Origin: Dyella sp. S184
GTDB taxonomy: Bacteria > Pseudomonadota > Gammaproteobacteria > Xanthomonadales > Rhodanobacteraceae
Length of the DNA stretch: 64,000 nucleotides
NCBI RefSeq assembly: GCF_009766065.1
Contig: NZ_LMUE01000002.1
Span: 247,609 to 311,608, forward strand
Direction: 5' to 3'
Shown here: piece after piece, positions 52,286 through 61,372 of the stretch
Position numbering within the stretch: the first letter of the stretch is position 1
Layout: each line of letters opens with the position of its first letter
Notes under the pieces: model-generated
Told to the model about the DNA's origin: nothing
What the model saw: the letters and a program-made list of their open reading frames with translations, nothing else
The model's database searches: none
Program-made: the position numbers and the translations under genes

Positions 52286-54765
52286 AGCTCCTGCTGCTCG
52301 CTCTGCGCAGCCTGCGCCGTGAATGGCACCTGCCGGAGCTGCGCACCCTGGCTGCCTCGCTGGTACTGGCCGTCGTCGCGCTGGGCGTGGTCGCTACGCT
52401 GGCAGTGCGGATCGAACGCGGCATGCTGGCCAGCGCGGCCGAGTTGATCGGCGGCGACATCGGTATCGAGTCGCCGCAGACCTTGCCGGACACCTTTGCC
52501 ACCGAGGCAAGCCGACACGGCCTGAGCATGACCAACACCGCGAGCTTTCCCAGCGTGGCGTTTGCTCATCAGCAAACCCAGCTGCTCGATGTGCAGGCCA
52601 GTGACCAGCACTATCCACTGCGTGGCACGCTGGAGTTGGGCGATGCCGCCGGCCACTCACGCAACGGCCACGCACCGGCGACGGGCGAGATCTATCTCGA
52701 TCATCGCGCCCTGGTCGCATTGAATCTCGAGATCGGCCAGCAGCTGCAGCTCGGCGGCCGTGAACTGACCATTGCCGCCGAGCTGCTGCGCCAGCCGGAC
52801 GGCGGCGAGCTGCTCGCGCTGGCACCGCGTGCGCTGATGAATCTGGCCGACGCCGAACAGGCCGGCCTGCTCGGCGTCGGCAGCCGTGCGCACCATCGAC
52901 TGCTGCTGGCCGGTGAGCCAGCGGCGGTCCAAGGCTGGCGCGACTGGGCGCAATCGACCGCGTTGCCGCAGGGCGCCGAACTGATCACGCCGGAGCAGAC
53001 TCAGGAACGCATGCGCACGGCGTTCGATCGGGCCGGTGCCTTCCTGCGTCTGACCGCGCTGCTGTCGGCACTGCTGGCTGGTGTGGCCATCGCGCTGTCC
53101 GCGCAACGCTACGCACGGCGCAAGACTGCCGAAGTGGCCCTGCTACGCGCGCTGGGTACCTCGCGACGACGCGTGCTGGGCCTGCTGCTCGGCACGCTGG
53201 GCGCTCTCGCCCTGCCCGCAACAGCACTCGGCCTACTGCTGGCGCTGGGGCTGTCGCAGCTGGCGTGGTTGCTCGCCAGCCAGTTGTTCAGCAGCGTGCC
53301 GACCGTGCTCCCGCTGGCACCATCGTTTGCCGCCGCGGCGATGGGCATCGCCGTGCTGATCGGCTTTGCCCTGCCGCCGCTGGTACGGCTGGCCGAGGTG
53401 CCTCCGGTAGCCGTATTCCGCCAGAGCGTGACGCGGCGGGCACGGCGTTTCGATGCCTTGTATCTGATTCCCATGCTGGTCGCGCTGGCTTTGATCTGGA
53501 GCCAGAGCCACTCGCTCAAGCTGGCCGGCATTCTCGCCATCAGCCTGTCCGGTGTCGCGGCGGTCGCAGCCTTGCTGGCTGCATTGCTGCTGTGGGTTGC
53601 CCGGCGCGTGGCGCCCGGCGCGCATCCGGCCTTGCGGCTCGGTCTCGCTGCGCTGGCGCGACGACGGACGCTGAGCCTGATCCAGGCGACCGCGCTCAGT
53701 CTGGGCCTGTGCGCGCTGTTGCTGCTCGCCGTCGTGGCACCGGCACTGTTGCAGGGTTGGCGCCAGGAGCTGCCGCCGGATACGCCGAACTGGTTCGCCC
53801 TGAATCTGCAGGGCGACCAGCGCGCCGGCTTCGAGAAAGCACTCGCCGGCATTGGTGGCGGCAAACTCAACATGATGCCGCTGGCCGTGGGCAAGCTCAC
53901 GGCCATCAATGGCAAGCCGGTCAATACGATCACTTTCGCCGATGAGCGCGCCAAAGATTCGGCCGATCGCCAGCTGCGCTTGTCATGGGCCAGCGCATTG
54001 CCACCCAGCAATGAGGTGATCGCTGGCCAGTGGGAGGAAGCACATCCACCCCAGGCCGAGGTCTCGATCGACACCATGTGGCGCGACATGTTCGCGTTGA
54101 AGATCGGTGACACGCTGAGCTTCAACGTCGGCGAAGGCAGCATCGACGCTCGGATCAGCAGCATCCGCAAGGTCGACTGGAGCTCATTCCGGGTCAACTT
54201 CTTCCTGCTGCTCGACCCGGATCATGCCGGCAACCTGCCGCATACCTGGCTGGCCAGCTTCTACCTGCCGCGCGGCCATGCCAACCAGTTGGCGCAGTTG
54301 TCGCGCGACTACAGCAACCTCAGCCTGATCGATGTCGACTCGCTGCTCGACCGCGTGCGCGAGATCGTCGACCGCGTCGGCAACGCCGTACGCTGGATCC
54401 TCGGCTTCAGCCTGCTCGCCGGTGCGTTGGTGCTAGCGGCCGCGCTGGCCGCCAGTGCGGCCGAACGACGCCATGAAGCCGCACTGCTACGCACGCTCGG
54501 CGCACGCCGAAATCAACTGCGCGTCGCCGCGGCCTGCGAATTCGCGCTGCTCGGTCTGATCGCCGGCATCACCGCTGCGATCGGCGCTGCCGGTGCCGGG
54601 CTGTGGCTGAGCCACGCGGTGTTCCATATCGATGGCTTCGTGCCACCGCTGTGGCCGCTCGCGCTCGCTGCGCTCGCTGCCGCCTTCGTGGTCATGCTGC
54701 TGGGGCTGGCTGGGACACGGAAGGTGACCCACACCTCGCCGATGCGGTTGTTGCGGGAAGGATGA
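52282..54765 (+). CDS. ybbP: FtsX-like ABC transporter permease (YbbP-like)
   Basis: 827 residues. A membrane-anchored N-terminus, a large periplasmic region (about 45-250), four helices to about 420, a second periplasmic region and final helices ending in an Ala/Leu-rich pair with the FtsX fold. Repeated FtsX cores show as SAQRYARRKTAEVALLRALGTSRRRVLGLL and ASAAERRHEAALLRTLGARRNQLRVAAACE, the paired coupling-helix motifs. The partner ATPase is encoded just upstream and overlaps by four bases. Function in E. coli is unknown. Normal length for YbbP. Confidence 0.92.
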   Translation: MKLLLLALRSLRREWHLPELRTLAASLVLAVVALGVVATLAVRIERGMLASAAELIGGDIGIESPQTLPDTFATEASRHGLSMTNTASFPSVAFAHQQTQLLDVQASDQHYPLRGTLELGDAAGHSRNGHAPATGEIYLDHRALVALNLEIGQQLQLGGRELTIAAELLRQPDGGELLALAPRALMNLADAEQAGLLGVGSRAHHRLLLAGEPAAVQGWRDWAQSTALPQGAELITPEQTQERMRTAFDRAGAFLRLTALLSALLAGVAIALSAQRYARRKTAEVALLRALGTSRRRVLGLLLGTLGALALPATALGLLLALGLSQLAWLLASQLFSSVPTVLPLAPSFAAAAMGIAVLIGFALPPLVRLAEVPPVAVFRQSVTRRARRFDALYLIPMLVALALIWSQSHSLKLAGILAISLSGVAAVAALLAALLLWVARRVAPGAHPALRLGLAALARRRTLSLIQATALSLGLCALLLLAVVAPALLQGWRQELPPDTPNWFALNLQGDQRAGFEKALAGIGGGKLNMMPLAVGKLTAINGKPVNTITFADERAKDSADRQLRLSWASALPPSNEVIAGQWEEAHPPQAEVSIDTMWRDMFALKIGDTLSFNVGEGSIDARISSIRKVDWSSFRVNFFLLLDPDHAGNLPHTWLASFYLPRGHANQLAQLSRDYSNLSLIDVDSLLDRVREIVDRVGNAVRWILGFSLLAGALVLAAALAASAAERRHEAALLRTLGARRNQLRVAAACEFALLGLIAGITAAIGAAGAGLWLSHAVFHIDGFVPPLWPLALAALAAAFVVMLLGLAGTRKVTHTSPMRLLREG

Positions 54766-54809
54766 ACCACCGCCAAGATCACGCCATCCCGCACTCTGAC
54801 GGAGGCTTC

Positions 54810-55439
54810 ATGTACGCGCTTTACTACTCCCCCGGCACCGCCAGCATGGTGGTGCACCTAGCGCTGCTGGAGATCGGTGCACCGCATGAATTGCGGCTGG
54901 TCGATTTCGATACGAAGGCGCAGCACGATCCGGACTACCTGAAGCTCAATCCGCGCGGCGTGGTGCCGACCCTGGTGATCGATGGCCGCCCCCTGTCGGA
55001 GTCGGCGGCATTGCTGATGGTGCTGGCCGAGCGTCACCCGGAAGCGAAGCTGGCACCACCGACAGGCACACCGGAGCACGAGGCGTGGCAGCAGTGGATC
55101 GTCTATCTCAGCAATACGCTGATGTCGACGTATCGCTTCTGGTTCTATCCACCAGAGCTGGGTGCTGCGGAGCACACACCAGAAGTGCGCGCTGCCCTGC
55201 AGCGCAAGATCGAAGGTGTATGGGATCTGCTCGATGCACAACTCGCCGCGCATGGACCGTATCTGCTGGGCAAGGAATTTTCCGGCGCCGACCTGCTGCT
55301 GACCATGCTGATGCGCTGGTCGCGCAACATGCCACGTCCAGTGACTGAGTGGCCCGCGCTGAAAAGACTTGCCGATCTTGTACGCGCACGCCCAAGCTGG
55401 CAGAAGCTCTACGAGATCGAGGGACTCAGCGAGTGGTGA
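54810..55439 (+). CDS. Glutathione S-transferase family protein
   Basis: 209 residues. N-terminal thioredoxin-like domain: YYSPGTASMVVHLALLEIG (residues 5-23), cis-Pro region NPRGVVPTLVIDG (about 50-62) and LSESAALLMVL. C-terminal all-alpha domain from about 85 (APPTGTPEHEAWQQWIVY). The N-terminal SPGTASM resembles the beta class, with Ser or Cys as the active residue; here Ser at position 7. Substrate unknown. The ribosome binding site GGAGG lies four bases before the ATG. It follows ybbP by 44 bases on the same strand. Confidence 0.9.
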   Translation: MYALYYSPGTASMVVHLALLEIGAPHELRLVDFDTKAQHDPDYLKLNPRGVVPTLVIDGRPLSESAALLMVLAERHPEAKLAPPTGTPEHEAWQQWIVYLSNTLMSTYRFWFYPPELGAAEHTPEVRAALQRKIEGVWDLLDAQLAAHGPYLLGKEFSGADLLLTMLMRWSRNMPRPVTEWPALKRLADLVRARPSWQKLYEIEGLSEW

Positions 55440-55465
55440 CGTGCATGCCAGCCGGTTGCTGACGC

Positions 55466-56608
55466 ATGCGTGACGCGGACGCTTCACCCGCAACCTCATC
55501 GTCATGGATGCAGAAGCTGCAGGCCGAATGGCTGTTGCTGCTGTTCGGTGCGTTGACGATCGCGCTGGCCCTGCTCGACCCACAGCCGCTGGCGAAATAC
55601 CAGCGCTGGCTGCAGTTGCCCACGCTGGCCGGCCTGATGGGCTTGTTGATCGCGATCCAGGGCATCCGCGACAGCGGCCTGGTGCAGCACGCAGCGGTCG
55701 CGGTGATAGCGCGCGCGCATTCGCTGCGCAGCCTCGGCTTGCTGCTGGTAACGGCGACGGCATTGCTGTCGATGGTGCTGACCAACGACGTCAGCCTGTT
55801 CCTGATCGTGCCGCTGACGCTGGCGATTGGCGGCATGTCGAACCTGCCGGTGCTGCGCATGGTGGTGCTGGAGGCGTTGGCGGTGAACGCGGGCTCCACC
55901 CTGAGCCCGATCGGCAACCCGCAGAACCTGCTGCTATGGCAGCACTCGTCGATGCCGTTCCTGCATTTCACTCTGGCGATGCTGCCAGCGGCGGCCGTAA
56001 TGTACACGCTGGTGGCAGCGTTCACCTGGCTATGGCTGCCGCGCGACCGGATCGAACTGGCGCCAGAGAAGATCGATGGCCAGGTGACTTCCGGCCGGCT
56101 CGGCGTATGGTCGACAGCCGCCCTGGCCGGCATGGTGCTGCTGATGGAATACCACCGGGCGCCGCTGGGTGCCGCGCTGCTGCTGGTGCTGTTCGCCCTG
56201 CTGGCACGTTCGAGCCTGGCGCGGATCGACTGGCTGTTGCTGCTCACCTTTGCGGCGATCTTTCTGGGGCTGGGGCACTTCGCTGAACTGCCCTTGATAC
56301 GGCACGGGCTGGATCAGCTCGATTTCCGCCAACCGCCGATCCTGTATGCCAGCGGCATCATCATTTCGCAATTGATCAGCAATGTGCCAGCGACGGTGTT
56401 GCTGCTCGACCGCACGCCCGATGCGATTGCGTTGGCAGTTGCGGTAAACGTGGGCGGCTTCGGCCTGGCGATCGGTTCGCTGGCGAACCTGATCGCGTTG
56501 CGTCTGGCGAAACAACCAGGCGGCCTGCGGCTACTGCATCTGGTGTCGATTCCATTCCTGCTGATATGCGCGCCGCTGGTGTATCTGGCCTGGTGCTGGC
56601 TGGGTTGA
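55466..56608 (+). CDS. SLC13/ArsB-like anion permease
   Basis: 380 residues with about ten helices. The sequence LSMVLTNDVSLFLIVPLT and NAGSTLSPIGNPQNLLLW resemble the substrate-binding hairpin regions (TNxxxxx and SxGNPQN) of the ion-transporter superfamily that includes ArsB, citrate (CitMHS) and SLC13 carriers. The second half contains IISQLISNVPATVLLLD, the matching repeat. The substrate may be an organic anion or other oxyanion; the context gives no clue. MRDADAS is used as start; MQKLQAE 14 codons later is possible. Ends 13 bases before the convergent GIN-domain gene. Confidence 0.78.
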   Translation: MRDADASPATSSSWMQKLQAEWLLLLFGALTIALALLDPQPLAKYQRWLQLPTLAGLMGLLIAIQGIRDSGLVQHAAVAVIARAHSLRSLGLLLVTATALLSMVLTNDVSLFLIVPLTLAIGGMSNLPVLRMVVLEALAVNAGSTLSPIGNPQNLLLWQHSSMPFLHFTLAMLPAAAVMYTLVAAFTWLWLPRDRIELAPEKIDGQVTSGRLGVWSTAALAGMVLLMEYHRAPLGAALLLVLFALLARSSLARIDWLLLLTFAAIFLGLGHFAELPLIRHGLDQLDFRQPPILYASGIIISQLISNVPATVLLLDRTPDAIALAVAVNVGGFGLAIGSLANLIALRLAKQPGGLRLLHLVSIPFLLICAPLVYLAWCWLG

Positions 56609-56621
56609 GGATCCCGCCATA

Positions 56622-57398
56622 TCAGTCATCGTCGTCGTGCGGCACGCTGACCTTGCCCTTCACGCCGGAATGCTTGACGTCGCCGCTGCCCTTGGCACCG
56701 AGGCTGAAATCACCAGCCACATCGCTTACGGTGAAGTCACCGGAACCCAGCGTGTCGGCATGCACGCTACCACCAACCTTGCGCAGCACCACATCACCCG
56801 AGCCGACGCTGCCGACCCTGGCATCGCCCGTGACGCCTGTAGCCTTGAAATCCCCAGAACCAACCGAACCCAGATCCAGACTGCCGATATCGGTCGCATC
56901 CACATCACCCGAGCCAACGCTGGTAGCGAATTTGCCGGACACCTGGTGCACGTGCAGATCACCCGAACCGACGTTGCTTTGCAACTGCTGCACGCCACTA
57001 ACGTCGGCATCGCCGGAACCAACGCTGACTGTCACCGGCAGGCTAGCCGGCAGCTGCACGGTGACCTCGAGATTTGCGTAGGAGTTGCCGAACAGGCTGA
57101 AGCTGAAGTGGTTATCGCCACCGATGTCGAGCAGCAGCTGATCACCCTCGCGTCGCTGGGTGACCTGCAAATTCTCCAGCGCCGACTTGTCCGAAGCGCA
57201 GGCACGGCCGTTGAGCGTCAGGCCCTTCTCACTGAGGTTGCCAATCAGGTGCAGAGTCTGGTTATGCACTTCGATCTGCACGGCGCGAACCCCCGCCAGA
57301 TCGAGCTGCAGATTACGCGGCGCTTCGTACTTGCACGAAGTGGCGGCGAAGGCGGCGAATGGGGCCAGCAACAGGGCTGCGGCAAAAAGACGGCGCAT
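56622..57398 (-). CDS. Exported GIN/DUF2807-domain protein with GSGD repeats
   Basis: 258 residues, signal peptide MRRLFAAALLLAPFAAFA. The mature N-terminus is a short domain with two cysteines (TSCKYEAPRNL, NGRACAS). From about residue 125 onward there are seven repeats of about 17-18 residues each beginning VGSGD or a close variant, which should form a short parallel beta-helix. The tail ends SVPHDDDD, strongly acidic. GIN-domain proteins act in the envelope and may bind polysaccharide or surface structures; role unknown. AAGGAAC is present before 57398, and the longer frame upstream is rejected. Confidence 0.82.
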   Translation of the reverse strand: MRRLFAAALLLAPFAAFAATSCKYEAPRNLQLDLAGVRAVQIEVHNQTLHLIGNLSEKGLTLNGRACASDKSALENLQVTQRREGDQLLLDIGGDNHFSFSLFGNSYANLEVTVQLPASLPVTVSVGSGDADVSGVQQLQSNVGSGDLHVHQVSGKFATSVGSGDVDATDIGSLDLGSVGSGDFKATGVTGDARVGSVGSGDVVLRKVGGSVHADTLGSGDFTVSDVAGDFSLGAKGSGDVKHSGVKGKVSVPHDDDD

Positions 57399-57481
57399 GG
57401 TGAGTTCCTTGGATGATCGACAAGGCATGAGATGCCGCTGGCAGCCAAAGGGTTGCAACCATGGCGCGGCATCACGCAGTT

Positions 57482-58294
57482 TCAGGACTCGCGCTCAATC
57501 GCCTTGGCGCATTGCCACAACTGCTCCTGTTCGGCGAGCGTACGCTCGCTGAACGCGCCGCCCTCGGCCGTCGCCAGTTGCTCCATCTGCCGGAAGCGCC
57601 GCTCGAACTTCGCGTTGGCATGGCGCAGCGCACGCGAGAAATCGACCTTGGCATGACGCGCCAGGTTCACCATCACGAACAGCACGTCGCCGATTTCATC
57701 TTCCAGCCGCGCCGGATCGGCACCGTCTGCGAACTCGGCGCGTACCTCTCCCACTTCCTCGGCCAGCTTGGCCAGCACCGGCTGCGGATCGGTCCAGTCG
57801 AAACCCGTGCTGGCCGCCCGCTGCTGCAATTTCAGCGCGCGCTTCCATTCCGGCAATCCCGATGAAATACCGGCCAGTGCGCTGGGATCGGCCGGCTCGC
57901 CCTTGCTGGCGCGTTCGGCCGCCTTGATGTCTTCCCACGCCTGCTTCTGCGCCTCGACGCCGGCATAGCGCACGTCACCGAACACATGCGGATGGCGGCG
58001 GCGCATCTTGCTGCTGATCGCATCGGCGACATCGGCAAAATCGAACAATCCGGCCTCCTTCGCCATCTGTGCATGGAACACCACCTGCAGCAGCAGATCG
58101 CCCAGCTCGTCGCGCAGGTCATCGAAATCGCCGCGGTCGATCGCATCGGCGACCTCGTAGGCCTCCTCGATCGTGTACGGTGCTATCGAAGCGAAATCCT
58201 GCTGCACGTCCCACGGACAACCGCGCTCGGGATCGCGCAGGCGCGCCATGATGGCGAGCAGGTCATCGAGGCTATAGCGGCGATCGTCGCTCAC
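57482..58294 (-). CDS. mazG: Nucleoside triphosphate pyrophosphohydrolase MazG
   Basis: 270 residues with GTG start (VSDDRRYSLDDLLAIMARLRDPERGCPWD), matching the family N-terminus. Tandem MazG domains: the first has EEAYEVADAI and DDLRDELGDLLLQVV (metal-binding EExxE...ExxD), the second has EEVGEVRAEF and LEDEIGDVLFVMVNLARH. It hydrolyses NTPs including (p)ppGpp-related nucleotides and oxidised dNTPs. A GTG at 58306 is also in frame and would overlap cysQ. The gene follows cysQ within a few bases, suggesting one transcript from gspN to mazG. Confidence 0.9.
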   Translation of the reverse strand: MSDDRRYSLDDLLAIMARLRDPERGCPWDVQQDFASIAPYTIEEAYEVADAIDRGDFDDLRDELGDLLLQVVFHAQMAKEAGLFDFADVADAISSKMRRRHPHVFGDVRYAGVEAQKQAWEDIKAAERASKGEPADPSALAGISSGLPEWKRALKLQQRAASTGFDWTDPQPVLAKLAEEVGEVRAEFADGADPARLEDEIGDVLFVMVNLARHAKVDFSRALRHANAKFERRFRQMEQLATAEGGAFSERTLAEQEQLWQCAKAIERES

Positions 58295-58298
58295 CGGA

Positions 58299-59114
58299 TC
58301 ATTCACAACCAGCCGCGCGCAACCGCGCAGCCCAGTCAACCGAAGGGTCGCCGACGGCGATGAACTCGGGATTGAGCAGCGATTCGCCGCGGTTGTAGCG
58401 GAACACGCGCCCTTGCAAGTCCATCACCGCACCGCCAGCTTCCTGCAACACGCATTGCGCAGCAGCGGTATCCCATTCGCTGGTCGGGCCGAGGCGCAGA
58501 TAGACGTCTGCGCCACCACGTGCGATCAGACAGAACTTCAACGAGGAACCCAGCGGCACCAGCTTATGCTCGGCGCCGAGCAAAGCCTGCAACATTGAAT
58601 CCTGCAGGCTGCCGTGCGAGCGGCTGCCAGCCATTACCGGCGGCTGCGCCAGCACACGCGCCTCGATACGTTGCCAGTCGCCACCAGCTTGGGCCTGCAG
58701 CCATGCACCATGGCCTTGCTCGGCGATATACAACTCGCCAGTCACCGGCGCCAGCACCACGCCCAGCACGGACTGGTGATCGTCGATCAATGCGATGTTG
58801 ACGGTGAACTCGCCGTTGCGCTTCACGAATTCGCGGGTGCCATCGAGCGGATCGACCAGCCAGTAACGCGACCAGTGCTGACGCTCGGACCAGGCCAGCG
58901 CCTTGGCCTCTTCCGACAACACTGGCAGCACCGGCTCAAGCTTGGCCAGCGCGGTCATGATGACCTGCTGCGCCGCCAGGTCCGCCGCCGTCAATGGCGA
59001 AGCGTCCGCCTTGGTCTGCACCGCGAAGTCGCTGTGATAGATCGCCAGGATGGCTTCGCCGGCAGCGCGGGCAATCTCACCAATCTGCCGTGCAAACGCA
59101 GGAGGCGTGCTCAT
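58299..59114 (-). CDS. cysQ: 3'(2'),5'-bisphosphate nucleotidase CysQ
   Basis: 271 residues of the IMPase superfamily. Motifs: PVLSEEAKAL with the metal-binding Glu (about 68), YWLVDPLDGTREFVKRNGEF (about 88-107), a CysQ-type extension of that motif, and TSEWDTAAAQCVLQEAGG (about 220-237). It dephosphorylates PAP, the byproduct of sulphate assimilation. The ATG overlaps the nudE stop by four bases and mazG follows. This is one of three IMPase-superfamily genes in the window. Confidence 0.92.
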   Translation of the reverse strand: MSTPPAFARQIGEIARAAGEAILAIYHSDFAVQTKADASPLTAADLAAQQVIMTALAKLEPVLPVLSEEAKALAWSERQHWSRYWLVDPLDGTREFVKRNGEFTVNIALIDDHQSVLGVVLAPVTGELYIAEQGHGAWLQAQAGGDWQRIEARVLAQPPVMAGSRSHGSLQDSMLQALLGAEHKLVPLGSSLKFCLIARGGADVYLRLGPTSEWDTAAAQCVLQEAGGAVMDLQGRVFRYNRGESLLNPEFIAVGDPSVDWAARLRAAGCE

Positions 59115-59668
59115 GCGCGCTGAAAGCGCCCGGCGAGGTACTCGCGGGCCATGAACAACGCGGCGATCGAGCGCCCTTCGGTCACGTCATCGCGACCAAG
59201 CAAGGTATGCAGTTCGGACATTTTCCATGGCACCACGTCAAGCTCCTCGGGTTCATCACCGACCAGTCGCTCGGGATACAGATCCTGTGCCAGCACCACA
59301 TGTGCCATATGCGTCATGTACGAGGGCGACAGCGACAGGTTGTGCAGAATCTTCAGCCGACGCGCGCCGTAGCCGATCTCTTCCTTCAGCTCGCGCTCGG
59401 CGCCCTGCTCGGCTGTCTCGTCCTGATCCAGCCGGCCCTTCGGCAGGCCAAGCTCATAACGGCCGACGCCGGCACCGTATTCGCGCACCAGCAGCACGGT
59501 CTCGTCGTCGAGCATCGGCACGATGATCACCGCACCCAGGCCACCGCCCTTCAGACGCTCGTAGGTGCGGCGTTCGCCGTTGGAGAATTCCAGATCGAGC
59601 TGCTCGACATGCAGGAAGTGGCTGTTGTCGACGTCACGCGTGGCATGGATGATCGGTGGCTTGCGCAT
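59111..59668 (-). CDS. nudE: ADP compounds hydrolase NudE
   Basis: 185 residues. The Nudix box is GRLDQDETAEQGAERELKEEIGY (G-x5-E-x7-REUxEExGU, residues about 80-102), preceded by YELGLPK. The N-terminal MRKPPIIHATRDVDNSHFLHVEQLDLEFSNG is the NudE lead-in domain. It hydrolyses ADP-ribose, AP2A/AP3A and NADH-type compounds. It sits between hisN (39-base gap) and cysQ (4-base overlap) in a housecleaning cluster with mazG. Confidence 0.92.
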   Translation of the reverse strand: MRKPPIIHATRDVDNSHFLHVEQLDLEFSNGERRTYERLKGGGLGAVIIVPMLDDETVLLVREYGAGVGRYELGLPKGRLDQDETAEQGAERELKEEIGYGARRLKILHNLSLSPSYMTHMAHVVLAQDLYPERLVGDEPEELDVVPWKMSELHTLLGRDDVTEGRSIAALFMAREYLAGRFQRA

Positions 59669-59707
59669 CCGGCCATTCTAGCGCGGCGGCCGCCACGACG
59701 CAGGCGA

Positions 59708-60502
59708 TCATGGCACCGTGCCGGCATCCCTGCGCAACCGCTGTAACGCCTGTGGGTGTATCGCCGGCGTACCGGCCAGTACGCTGCGTGTGTCCAGCGT
59801 CAATGCTGCGCCCTCCAGATCGGTGAACACACCACCGGCCTCGCGCACGATCACCGCCAGCGCAGCGATGTCGAGGATATTCACGTCCGACTCGATCACC
59901 AGATCCAGCGAGCCACGGGCCAGCAGGTGGTAATGACAGAAGTCGCCGTAGCCGCGGATGCGATTGCTGTCGCGGATCAGCACACCGAGCGCATCCCAGC
60001 GTGCATCGGCGGTCAGCGTCTTGACGTTGCCGGTGGAAATCGATGCCTCGCTGATCGCGTTGGTCTCCGCTACCCGTACACGCTCGCCGTCGAGCCATGC
60101 GCCGCCGCCGGCGGTGGCCCACATCGTCTCGCCGTAGATCGGTGCACTGGATACGCCGAGCACCAGCTCGTTGCCATCCATCAAGGCAATCTGGGTGGAG
60201 AAGAACGGCGTGCGTCGCACGAAGCTCTTGGTGCCGTCGAGCGGATCGACCAGCCACAACAGGCCACCGCGCTCGCCTTCGAGTCCAAACTCCTCGCCAT
60301 AGATCGCCGCCTGCGGCAACGCCGCCTGCAGGATCTGCCGGATCACGCGCTCGGCCTCGCGATCGGCGACCGTCACCGGCGTTGCATCGGGTTTCAGCTC
60401 CACTTCGACCCCGCGGTGCCAGTAGTGCCGGATCACGTCGGCGGCCGCAGCGGCCGCTTCGCGTGCGGCAGTCAGTGCCGACACGGCCATCTCGGAATTC
60501 AT
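59708..60502 (-). CDS. hisN: Histidinol-phosphatase HisN (inositol monophosphatase family)
   Basis: 264 residues. IMPase-fold: YGEEFG (metal Glu, about 68), WLVDPLDGTKSFVRRTPFFSTQIAL (about 82-106) and SDVNILDIAALAVIVREAGG (about 205-225). The K-S-F after LDGT and the Arg-rich stretch match the HisN type, which removes phosphate from L-histidinol phosphate. A role in other sugar phosphates cannot be excluded. The ATG overlaps the stop of gspN by four bases. MAVSAL four codons later is an alternative start. Confidence 0.85.
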   Translation of the reverse strand: MNSEMAVSALTAAREAAAAAADVIRHYWHRGVEVELKPDATPVTVADREAERVIRQILQAALPQAAIYGEEFGLEGERGGLLWLVDPLDGTKSFVRRTPFFSTQIALMDGNELVLGVSSAPIYGETMWATAGGGAWLDGERVRVAETNAISEASISTGNVKTLTADARWDALGVLIRDSNRIRGYGDFCHYHLLARGSLDLVIESDVNILDIAALAVIVREAGGVFTDLEGAALTLDTRSVLAGTPAIHPQALQRLRRDAGTVP

Positions 60503-61305
60503 GGTGGTTTCGTGCCCTGGTTGGTGGCAGCCGCATCAGGCAAAGCACCCGCCAGTCCGCCGCTGCGTTGGATATGTACATCGCCCTTAGCATCCGGCTG
60601 CCCCAGCCCGGCCAGCCAATGATGTAACGCCGGGTCAGTGTGTCGGGCATGCAGTGTCGCGTCCAGCCGCCAGCCGAGCGGGCTCAGTTGCAGCTGGCCA
60701 TCGACCTGCAGCGGGCCGTGCCCATCATCGTGCCATTGCGCCTGGATCACGCCTTCCTGCGCCTGTGCCTGCCCGTGCAGATTGCCCAGGACCACGTCAC
60801 CGTTTCGCGTATGCATGGTCGCGCCCTTCCATTCTGCCTGCGCCTGCAGCTGCAGCGGCCAGCCGCCTTGCAGCAAGGCATGATCGACCCTCAGAAGCAG
60901 TTTGCCGCGCGGCTGGCCCAGCGGCAGGTTTGTTGGAGGCAGCAATGCCGCGAGTTCGGCGCGAATGTTCACACCACGCCATTCAATCCGGTGGTCCGGA
61001 AGCCCCTGCATTTCGCCCGAAAAATCGAGTGGTGCTCCGTGCAAGTTCAACTGCGTTTGCACTTCCCCGAACAACGCGCGTCGCGACAGTTTCCATTGCA
61101 GCTGTCCTAGCGGACGACCAGTGGGTGTCATCACCTGCCCGGCCTGGCCATCCCACAGCAAGCCCTGCACTTGTTGCAGGCGCAACCCGTGCAGTTGCGG
61201 CCCGATCCACGGCAGTACCCAACGTACCGGCAGAAACCACAGCAGCAGGGCTGCAGCCAGCACCAGCACACCGAGGCCGACCAGGCATTTTCGCAGGTAC
61301 TTCAA
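60499..61305 (-). CDS. gspN: Type II secretion system protein N (GspN)-like
   Basis: 268 residues. One N-terminal membrane helix (CLVGLGVLVLAAALLLWFL), then a periplasmic beta-rich domain with the GspN signature QVQGLLWDGQAGQVM, QLQWKLSRRALFGEVQTQLNLHGAPLDFSGEM. GspN bridges inner-membrane and outer-membrane parts of type II secretion. No other gsp genes are in the window, so the partner system must be encoded elsewhere. The TTG at 61305 (LKYLRK) is preceded by GGAAA eight bases away; no ATG or GTG in a good position is seen nearby. It is divergent from bioA. Confidence 0.7.
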   Translation of the reverse strand: MKYLRKCLVGLGVLVLAAALLLWFLPVRWVLPWIGPQLHGLRLQQVQGLLWDGQAGQVMTPTGRPLGQLQWKLSRRALFGEVQTQLNLHGAPLDFSGEMQGLPDHRIEWRGVNIRAELAALLPPTNLPLGQPRGKLLLRVDHALLQGGWPLQLQAQAEWKGATMHTRNGDVVLGNLHGQAQAQEGVIQAQWHDDGHGPLQVDGQLQLSPLGWRLDATLHARHTDPALHHWLAGLGQPDAKGDVHIQRSGGLAGALPDAAATNQGTKPP

Positions 61306-61372
61306 ATGTCGATTTCCGGGATGAGCCGTGTTCGGGCTTGAGTGCCCCTCGTGGAGCGCCGATGATAGCCGG

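Noticed and set aside
56622-57020. Regularly spaced repeats that could suggest a CRISPR array
   Set aside because: They are in-frame codons of GSGD protein repeats with varying third positions and no unique spacers.
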